This document shows, piece by piece, positions 20,431 through 28,600 of a stretch of DNA of 64,000 nt; the stretch's first letter is position 1; every line of letters begins with the position of its first letter. The DNA lies in assembly GCA_946480715.1 (NCBI GenBank), contig CAMLKK010000009.1, positions 27,263 through 91,262 of the forward strand, in the 5' to 3' direction. Origin of the DNA: an uncultured Bacteriovorax sp. (GTDB lineage Bacteria; Bdellovibrionota; Bacteriovoracia; Bacteriovoracales; Bacteriovoracaceae). Under the pieces are notes generated by a model. It made no database searches. It worked only from the letters and a program-made list of their open reading frames with translations, and was not told where the DNA came from. Position numbers and translations under genes: made by a program.

Positions 20431-20485
20431 CGGGACAGTATTATTTTCCCCATTAGCTTTAAAGACTGTTTATGGCGGAAAATAG
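20431..20485 (+). promoter_or_regulatory. Conserved upstream element of fibre gene 1
   Basis: CGGGACAGTATTATTTTCC (20431-20449) and, 42 bases from GGGACAG, GGCGGAAAATAG (20474-20485) recur almost unchanged before fibre gene 2 (25570-25625) at practically the same spacing. No standard -35/-10 is obvious. It may be an unusual promoter or an activator site, or simply DNA left from the duplication. Confidence 0.45.
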
Positions 20486-20494
20486 ACTTTAGTA

Positions 20495-23400
20495 ATGAGA
20501 ATCTCATTAAGAGACACATTCTGGATTTCATTTATAGCGATGTTTTCAATCGCTTCCTCTGCCATTGGAGCGGACTCTTTAAGTTATTCTGGCCGTCTTG
20601 TTCAATCAAATGGAGCCCCTGTTGCAGGGCCTGTAACAATTAGAGCGCAACTTGCATACACCAATGCACTGACAACAATTCTTTGCACCAAGGACATAAC
20701 TAACGTTGTCCTCACAAAAGGTGTTTTTCATGTGAAGTTGGATTTCGATTGTTCAGCCTCAGGATTATCCCTCAATCAAGTTCTCGCGCAAGCTCCGACG
20801 GGTGAGTCAGTTGCCATTAGAATTATCGATGTTACGAATTCAAAAACATATTCATTTCAAGCTGTGCACTCACTTCCATACGCACAAGTTGCAGAACAAC
20901 TCTCACAGATGGGAGCAACCAATAATCAAGTTTTAAAATGGAATTCAGGTTCTGGTAAATGGGAACCAGGTTCAATAGCCGGAGCGGGAACAGTGACATC
21001 TGTTTCAGCATCACTTCCTCTCAGTGTAACAAATGGAAGTACAACTCCAGCGATCACTATTGCTCAAGCAAACGGCACGACAAGTGGATATTTAAGTTCA
21101 GCAGACTGGACAACTTTTAATTCGAAATCATCACTGCCTGCGGGTGGGACGACATCACATTATTTCAGAGGTGATGGATCATGGCAGACGCTGAACACAG
21201 CTGTTGTTCCTGAGAACGTAGCGAATCTTTATTTTACAAATGCAAGAGCTCTCGGAGTTCCACTGACGGGCTTAGTTCTCACGAACTCATCGATTGCGAA
21301 TGCTGATACATTTATTGAAGCTTTCGGAAAAGCACAAGGTCAGATCAACGCTCTTGGTACGGCCCAAAGTAATTACTTATTAAAGGGAGCGGCCGATACA
21401 CTTTCAGGTAACGTTTCACTTACAAGTGTGATCACTGCATCTGTTACAGGTGACATCATTGTTAATTCGACTCCGCTTACGATGACTTCTGCGGTTAATA
21501 AAGCTTATGTCGATGCTCAACGTGATACGAGACTTGCGAAGTCTGGTGGAACACTCACAGGTGATTTAACTCTCGATGAAGATTTACTTATAAAGGGATC
21601 TGGTAATACAAATTATGTAACAGTAAAGGCCCATGCAACGACTGCTAATTATAATTTCGTTCTTCCTCAAACAGCAGGTACTGCCGGATATGTTTTACGA
21701 ACAGATGGTTCTGGAAATTTATCTTGGATAGATCCAAACACTGCGGTTGGTTCAGCAACTATTACTGATGATTCAATCGTCGATGCCGATATCAACTCTT
21801 CTGCTAATATCGCACAATCAAAAATTTCAGGACTCACAACTGCGCTCGCTGGAAAAGTTTCAACAACACTTGCGAGTGGAAATATTTTAGTGGGGAGTGC
21901 AGGGGGAGCGGCGACGGCCGTTGCTGTTTCAGGTGATGCCACACTTTCCAATACAGGTGCACTTGCACTTTCTACAACAGGCGTGACAGGTGGAACTTAT
22001 ACATCTGTGACTGTTGATACAAAAGGACGAGTTACTGGTGGATCAAATCCAGCGACAGTAAAAAGTTTAGTCGCTACTTTGCCACTTGATCTCAGTGGAA
22101 CTGCGGATGATCCTGTGATCACGCTCCCTCCGGCCACAACTTCTGATGATGGTTATTTAAAAGCTACAGACTGGGCTATCTTCAATGCTAAACAAACAGC
22201 ACTTTCATCAACGACAGATCTTCTTGGTGATCAAGTTCGACTTTATAATGGTGCAAACTATGTTGAAATAAAATCACCGGTGCTTGGAGGAAATGTTGTT
22301 CTTACATTACCAGCTAATGATGGTGATGCTAATCAAGTGTTGCAAACAGATGGTAATGGTAATCTTACTTGGGTTGCTCCTTCTGCTCCATCGATTGCAG
22401 ATGGAAGTGTCACGTATGCAAAATTAAATTTAGCAGATGGTGATATTCCCCAGGCAAAAGTAAATGGATTAACGACGGCCTTGTCGGGAAAAGAGCCCGC
22501 TATAACAGCAGGGACCACAGCTCAATATCTTCGTGGTGATAAATCTCTTTCAACATTCGCTACTGATGTTATCAACTCTGTTCTAACAGGATTTACAACA
22601 GGAGCGAATTCATCTATTGCTGCTACAGATTCTGTGCTGCAAGCATTTGCTAAAACTCAAGGTCAACTTGATGCTAAACTTAGCAGCGCTAGTTTTATTG
22701 ATTGGTCAACTGCAGGTATACAAACACTAGAGCCATCAAGACTTAATTTAACAACGGCATCAAGGGCCGTCGTCACAAATGCCAGTGGAGTTCCAACTGT
22801 TTCTTCAGTCACTTCAACTGAACTTGGCTATCTCTCAGGTGTAACTTCAAGTGTGCAAACTCAGATTAGTGGAAAGCAAGCTACGTTAACATCTTCATCA
22901 GATCTCTTAGGTGATCAAATTCGACTTTATAATGGTGCCAATTATATTGAACTTAAATCACCTGGCCTCGGTGGAAATATTGTATTGACATTACCAACAA
23001 CAGACGGGAGTGCTAATCAAGTTTTACAAACTGACGGAGATGGAATTCTAACTTGGGTTAATCTTCCGATCACGGGTGGATCTTCATTTGCTGACGGAGA
23101 TATTCCTCAGGCAAAGGTGAATGGTTTAGTGACGGCCTTAGCCGGCAAAGAGCCAACGATTACTGCAGGAACAACTGCTCAATATCTTCGTGGTGACAAA
23201 TCACTTTCGACTTTTGCAACTGACGTTATTAATTCCGTGCTCACTGGATTTTCTACTGGTGCAAATTCAGCCATTGCAGCCACCGATTCTGTTCTACAAG
23301 CATTTGAAAAAGTGCAAGGTCAAATCAATGCAAAATTAAATGCATCAAGTTTCGTTGATTGGTCAACGGCCGGATTACAAACTCTGGAACCAACGCGACT

Positions 23401-25444
23401 CAATTTAACAACAGCATCAAGAGCTGTTGCTACAAATGCCAGTGGAGTTCCTGTTGCTACTTCTGTGACATCTACTGAACTCGGTTATCTTTCCGGAGTT
23501 ACCTCGAGTATTCAAACGCAATTGAACAATAAAGTTTCATCACAATGGACAACGAGTGGTAGCAATATTTATTTCAACACGGGCAGCGTTGCCGTTGGAA
23601 CAAATACTTCAAATGCTAAGTTCGATATTTTTGGAACAGCAGATGGGTCTTTCGGACCGAGTAATGGGCTGTTCATTTCAGGTGGCTCTTGGCCCAATCT
23701 GATGAGTGGGTTATCTCTTTCTTATGGAGGAAGATATTCTTCTGCTTCAACTCTCGGTGCGCAGTTTTCAATCATCGGAGTAAACACTAAATACAACAGC
23801 ACGACAGATTCACTTGAAAGAAATGGTACAGATGCTTCTCGCGATAGTTCGATGGCCATTACGATGAATCCATACTCGAGTCAGTCTGGCGGCTACCGCA
23901 TGGGATTCTGGGTTGGGCAATCTGGTAATCCAGTTGAGAGACTTTCTATTACTGGAAATGGAAATGTTGGTATCGGTACTACGGCGCCTTCTAGTCCTCT
24001 TGAAATTGCAGGAACAACAACTATTAAAATGGATTATCCAACGTTCGATTTGCAGGGTACGGAATCGAACGCGAAAACTTATCGTATTACGGAAGCCTCA
24101 GGTGCTCTCTATTTAAAAAACACTACTGATTCAGCAAGTGATTTTAGATTTGTGAATTCAAACAATGCCGTATTGATGTCAATTTTGGGATCAGGAAATG
24201 TAGGCATTGGAACGGCAACACCATCTTATTCTCTTTCAGTATATAGGGCAGCTGCAAATGCAAGCTTTAATATGGAAAGCGCTGGCAATGGTAATGCCGT
24301 CTTTAATAGATATGCCGGGAAAAAAAATGATGGAGTGGCGCAGGTGTGGGGAACTGCACTCAATCTTTCGACCGGTAACGGTGAATATGAAATTTATGAT
24401 TATACTGCCGGAGCTACAAGACTTGCGATTAATACGTCTGGATACGTTGGCATAGGAACAGTATCTCCTGTCACAAAATTGGATGTTTACGGTACTGGTT
24501 CAGGTGCAACAGTAGCAACGACAGGTGCAACAGATGCAACGACGAATTTCCGTGCTGGCCGAGGTTCAGTTGGAATCAATTTGGGAACAATTGATAATGG
24601 TGTAAGTTATATCCAAAATCGTCAGTTAAACAATAACTCAGTTGTGTATGGATTAACTCTGCAGCCTACAGGCGGTAATGTTAGTATTGGAACAACCACA
24701 ATTAGCACCCCTCTATATGTATTAGGTACGCCAGTTATCTCTGGTGACAATAGAGCGATTATGACTGCAAGAGATGGTTCTGCACTAGCAGCAGGAGTAG
24801 GAGGGGGAATTTCACTTGGTGGTGTGTTTACTTCCACAGGAACTCAGGCAGAATGGGCCGGAATTAAAAGTATAAAAACAAATGCGGTTGATGGAGAGTA
24901 TGGGGCCCATATGAGTTTCATGACTAGGCTTCATGGCTCTAATACTACTGAACGAATGAGAATCACAGATGCTGGAGATGTTGGGATTGGAACGGCATCT
25001 ATTTCATACAAGCTACAAGTCAATGGAGCTGTTGCCGGAACTTCGGCGTACGTAAATACTTCCGATGAGCGTTTGAAAAGAAATGTTAGAAGAATTCCAG
25101 ATGCTCTCGAAAAACTCACTTCACTCGATGGTGTGTTTTATCATTTTAAGACTGAAGAATATCCCGATATGAATTTATCAAAACGCAGAGAAATGGGAGT
25201 ACTTGCTCAAAAAGTAGAAAAAGTTTTTCCTGAAGCAGTTTCTACAGATAAAAAGGGGATTAAATCGGTGGCCTATTCTATGCTTATCGCTCCGATCATT
25301 GAGTCCATTAAATCGATGGATCGAGACAGCAAAGATCAATCACGAGAAATAGCTTCGCTTAAAGATGAAAACGAAAAATTAAGAAAAGATCTTTTAGACA
25401 TGAAGAAACGTCTTGATCGTATAGAGCAAAAATCATCAAAATAA
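20495..25444 (+). CDS. Giant tail-fibre-like surface protein 1, with S74 chaperone end (MAT-like)
   Basis: A 1649-residue exported fibre. The signal peptide is 25 residues (ends ASSAIG), followed by a head domain starting DSLSYSGRLVQSNGAPVAGP. Long beta-rich repeats follow: low-complexity shaft with SLPLSVTNGSTTPAI, LYNGANYVEI, VLQTDGNGNLTWV units, including a 228-codon tandem duplication, then NVGIGTTAPSS-type triple-stranded phage-fibre motifs. The end (from about 1520) is a peptidase S74 intramolecular chaperone: TSDERLKRN with catalytic Ser1523-Asp1524, then a coiled coil to the C-terminus, predicted to fold the trimer and be cut off. Architecture matches the mosaic adhesive trimers described in Bdellovibrio, used for prey recognition. 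A stop codon just upstream fixes the ATG; no ribosome site is visible. Residue assignments are by eye. Confidence 0.9.
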   Translation: MRISLRDTFWISFIAMFSIASSAIGADSLSYSGRLVQSNGAPVAGPVTIRAQLAYTNALTTILCTKDITNVVLTKGVFHVKLDFDCSASGLSLNQVLAQAPTGESVAIRIIDVTNSKTYSFQAVHSLPYAQVAEQLSQMGATNNQVLKWNSGSGKWEPGSIAGAGTVTSVSASLPLSVTNGSTTPAITIAQANGTTSGYLSSADWTTFNSKSSLPAGGTTSHYFRGDGSWQTLNTAVVPENVANLYFTNARALGVPLTGLVLTNSSIANADTFIEAFGKAQGQINALGTAQSNYLLKGAADTLSGNVSLTSVITASVTGDIIVNSTPLTMTSAVNKAYVDAQRDTRLAKSGGTLTGDLTLDEDLLIKGSGNTNYVTVKAHATTANYNFVLPQTAGTAGYVLRTDGSGNLSWIDPNTAVGSATITDDSIVDADINSSANIAQSKISGLTTALAGKVSTTLASGNILVGSAGGAATAVAVSGDATLSNTGALALSTTGVTGGTYTSVTVDTKGRVTGGSNPATVKSLVATLPLDLSGTADDPVITLPPATTSDDGYLKATDWAIFNAKQTALSSTTDLLGDQVRLYNGANYVEIKSPVLGGNVVLTLPANDGDANQVLQTDGNGNLTWVAPSAPSIADGSVTYAKLNLADGDIPQAKVNGLTTALSGKEPAITAGTTAQYLRGDKSLSTFATDVINSVLTGFTTGANSSIAATDSVLQAFAKTQGQLDAKLSSASFIDWSTAGIQTLEPSRLNLTTASRAVVTNASGVPTVSSVTSTELGYLSGVTSSVQTQISGKQATLTSSSDLLGDQIRLYNGANYIELKSPGLGGNIVLTLPTTDGSANQVLQTDGDGILTWVNLPITGGSSFADGDIPQAKVNGLVTALAGKEPTITAGTTAQYLRGDKSLSTFATDVINSVLTGFSTGANSAIAATDSVLQAFEKVQGQINAKLNASSFVDWSTAGLQTLEPTRLNLTTASRAVATNASGVPVATSVTSTELGYLSGVTSSIQTQLNNKVSSQWTTSGSNIYFNTGSVAVGTNTSNAKFDIFGTADGSFGPSNGLFISGGSWPNLMSGLSLSYGGRYSSASTLGAQFSIIGVNTKYNSTTDSLERNGTDASRDSSMAITMNPYSSQSGGYRMGFWVGQSGNPVERLSITGNGNVGIGTTAPSSPLEIAGTTTIKMDYPTFDLQGTESNAKTYRITEASGALYLKNTTDSASDFRFVNSNNAVLMSILGSGNVGIGTATPSYSLSVYRAAANASFNMESAGNGNAVFNRYAGKKNDGVAQVWGTALNLSTGNGEYEIYDYTAGATRLAINTSGYVGIGTVSPVTKLDVYGTGSGATVATTGATDATTNFRAGRGSVGINLGTIDNGVSYIQNRQLNNNSVVYGLTLQPTGGNVSIGTTTISTPLYVLGTPVISGDNRAIMTARDGSALAAGVGGGISLGGVFTSTGTQAEWAGIKSIKTNAVDGEYGAHMSFMTRLHGSNTTERMRITDAGDVGIGTASISYKLQVNGAVAGTSAYVNTSDERLKRNVRRIPDALEKLTSLDGVFYHFKTEEYPDMNLSKRREMGVLAQKVEKVFPEAVSTDKKGIKSVAYSMLIAPIIESIKSMDRDSKDQSREIASLKDENEKLRKDLLDMKKRLDRIEQKSSK
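20570..22376 (+). repeat. Paralogous head/shaft segment, copy 1
   Basis: Aligns without any gap to 25731-27537 at a constant offset of 5161 bases. It encodes the mature N-terminal about 600 residues of the fibre. Most differences are synonymous; blocks with no difference exist (see 22010-22158). Confidence 0.92.
22193..22876 (+). repeat. Tandem module within fibre 1, unit 1
   Basis: 228 codons beginning at TDLLGDQVRLYNGANY, through GDIPQAKVNGL, TAQYLRGDKSLSTFATD and SVTSTELGYLSGVTS. Unit 2 follows directly. Confidence 0.85.
22877..23533 (+). repeat. Tandem module within fibre 1, unit 2
   Basis: 219 codons, with the same order of motifs as unit 1 (SDLLGDQIRLYNGANY to ELGYLSGVTSSIQTQL), slightly shortened at the LNLADGDIPQ joint. 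It points to internal duplication in the shaft. Confidence 0.85.
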
Positions 25445-25446
25445 AT

Positions 25447-25470
25447 CGCCAACTATCATAGGCGTTTTTT
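25447..25470 (+). terminator. Probable terminator of fibre gene 1
   Basis: CGCC (25447-25450) pairs with GGCG (25461-25464), with inner CTAT/ATAG pairing, followed by TTTTTT (25465-25470). The stem is short. Confidence 0.5.
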
Positions 25471-25569
25471 GTTTCTTCTAACTTGTGAAGAAAACTTCAA
25501 TTTTAGCAACGGCGTTTGTTCACTCATAGATCCCCAGCAAATTTCACACTCTGAAGATTGTATTTCAAT

Positions 25570-25625
25570 CGGGACAGTATCATTTGCCTCCTTCTATGTT
25601 TTTATTGGTTACAGGCTGAAAATAG
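25570..25625 (+). promoter_or_regulatory. Conserved upstream element of fibre gene 2
   Basis: CGGGACAGTATCATTTGCC (25570-25588) differs at two positions from 20431-20449, and GGCTGAAAATAG (25614-25625) matches GGCGGAAAATAG before gene 1. The rest of the 210-base gap 25445-25655 holds only the terminator and AT-rich sequence. Confidence 0.45.
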
Positions 25626-25655
25626 TCAAGTGACTTCATTTTTAGGAGTGAGAAG

Positions 25656-28600
25656 CTGAAAACGGGCATATCGAAATTATTCATTTATCATTTTTTAGTG
25701 ATGCTTATTATCACTCGTTTTTCTTTTGCGGCCGATTCTCTGAGTTACTCCGGTCGACTTGTTCAAGCTAACGGAGCACCTGTTGCTGGGCCTGTGACAA
25801 TAAGAGCACAACTTGCTTACACTAACGCTCTCTCAACAATTCTTTGTACTAAGGACATTCCGAATGTCGTTCTTACAAAAGGTGTTTTTCATTTAAAATT
25901 AGAATTTGATTGTTCATCAAGCGGATTAACACTTAATCAAGTTCTCGCACAAGCTCCAGCTGGTGAATCAATTGCTATTCGAATTATAGACGTTACAAAC
26001 TCTAAAACATATTCTTTCCAAGCTGTGCACTCGCTTCCATACGCGCAAGTGGCTTCTCAACTCTCACAAATGGGAGCGACTAATAATCAAGTTTTAAAAT
26101 GGAATTCGACTTCAGGAAAATGGGAGCCAGGTTCGATTGCGGGAGCGGGGACAGTGACTTCCGTTTCAGCATCACTTCCACTTAGTGTAACAAATGGAAG
26201 TACTACACCGGCCATCACTATTGCTCAAGCAAACGGCACGACAAGTGGATATTTAAGTTCAGCTGACTGGACAACTTTTAATTCAAAATCATCTCTTCCT
26301 GCTGGTGGAACTACGGCCCATTATTTCAGAGGTGATGGTTCGTGGCAGACATTGAATACTGCCGCTGTTCCGGAAAACGTGGCCAATCTTTATTTCACGA
26401 ATGCGAGAGCATTAGGTGTTCCCCTTGCTGGGTTAGTTCTTACAAATTCTGCGATTGCAAACGGCGATACTTTCATCGAAGCATTTGGAAAAGCTCAAGG
26501 CCAAATCAATGCTCTCGGAACTGCTCAAAGTAATTATTTATTAAAAGGAGCTGCTGATACACTCTCTGGAAATGTTTCACTTACAAGTGTGATCACTGCA
26601 TCTGTTACTGGTGATATCATTGTTAATTCAACTCCGCTTACGATGACTTCAGCGGTTAACAAAGCTTATGTTGATACTCAACGTGATACAAGACTCGCGA
26701 AGTCTGGTGGAACTCTCACTGGTGATTTAACTCTCGATGAAGATTTACTTATAAAGGGATCTGGTAATACAAATTATGTAACAGTAAAAGCGCATGCAAC
26801 GACTGCTAATTATAATTTCGTTCTTCCGCAAACAGCAGGGACTGCCGGATATGTTTTACGTACCGATGGTTCAGGAAATTTATCATGGGTAGATCCAAAT
26901 ACAGCGGTTGGTTCAGCAACCATTACCGATGGATCGATTGTTGATGACGACATTAATGCTTCTGCAAATATCGCTCAATCAAAAATTTCAGGACTCACAA
27001 CTGCGCTCGCAGGAAAAGTTTCAACAACACTTGCGAGTGGAAATATTTTAGTGGGTAGCGCTGGTGGTGCGGCAACGGCAGTTACTGTTTCTGGTGATGC
27101 CACACTTTCAAATACAGGTGCACTTGCTCTTGCCACAACTGGTGTGACAGGTGGAACTTATACATCTGTAACTGTTGATACAAAAGGACGAGTTACTGGT
27201 GGATCAAATCCAGCGACAGTAAAAAGTTTAGTCGCTACTTTGCCACTTGATCTCAGTGGAACTGCGGATGATCCTGTGATCACGCTCCCTCCGGCCACAA
27301 CTTCTGATGATGGTTATTTGAAGGCCACAGACTGGGCGATCTTCAATGCTAAACAAGCAGCTCTCTCATCAACAACAGATCTTCTTGGTGATCAAGTTCG
27401 TCTCTATAATGGTGCGAACTATGTTGAAATAAAATCGCCAACTCTCGCTGGAAATGTTGTACTCACACTTCCAACAACAGATGGTAACGTCAATCAAGTT
27501 TTACAAACGGATGGGAACGGAGTTCTTTCGTGGGTCAATCTTCCTGCAGGAGCAGAGGATTGGTCGACAACGGGTATTCCAACGATAGAGCCAACAAGAT
27601 TAAATCTTGGAACATCAAACAGAGCGATCGTGACAAACGGTTCAGGAACACCAGTTGTTTCTACTGTGACAGCAACTGAACTTTCTTATGTGTCTGGTGT
27701 GACTTCAAGTATTCAAACACAATTAAATGCAAAACTTTCAGCTACACTTCCTACGTGTGGTACAGGTGAAGTATTAAAATCTGATGGAACAAGTTTTTCA
27801 TGTGTCACTGACAATGCTGGTGCAGGAGCTTTTTCGGGAACAGCTGAAAGAGTTGTCGTGACCAATGCATCTGGTGATTTAGCCGTTTCTGCTGTGACCA
27901 ATACAGAATTAAGTTATGTTGGTGGAGTAACGAGCGGGATTCAAACGCAAATCAATGCAAAACAAGCGACCCTTGCAGCAACCACCGATCTCTTAGGAGA
28001 TCAGATCAGAATCTACAATGGTGCAAACTACGTTGAATTAAAATCTCCTGCACTTGCTGGAAATGTCTCTTTAACTTTCCCAACAACAGATGGAAGTTCC
28101 AATCAAGTTTTACAAACTGATGGAGATGGAATTCTCTCATGGGTGAATTTACCAACGACATCGGGAACTTCATTTGCTGACGGAGATATTCCGCAAGCAA
28201 AAGTAAATGGTCTTGTTACAGCGCTCGCTGGAAAAGAACCAGCAATTACTGCAACAACATCTGCTGATTATTATCGTGGTGATAAAACTTTTGCGACATT
28301 GAATACAGACGCAGTTGCAGAAGGAACAAAACTTTATTTTACAGATGCGCGCGCTAAAGCGGCTTCCGTCATTGATGCTATCGTTGATGGTGTGCTTGAT
28401 ATCGCACCTTCGCAAAATGCAGTCTACGATGCTCTTGCTTTAAAAGTTGGAACAACGGGTGGATCACTCACGGTTGGTACAATTAACGGTATTCCAACAC
28501 CAGTGAACGGCGATGATGTTACTAATAAAAGTTATGTTGATACTCGTATCAGTTACTCAGCAGGAATTGGAAACCTTATTCCTGGTGGTGCAAAACTTCT

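Noticed and set aside
20421..20494. Possible riboswitch before fibre gene 1
   Set aside because: The stretch does not show the conserved core of cyclic-di-GMP or other classes I know; similarity to the second gene's leader is limited to two short blocks.
22193..23533. Repeat array as CRISPR or minisatellite
   Set aside because: The units are long, in frame and protein-coding, with no spacers.
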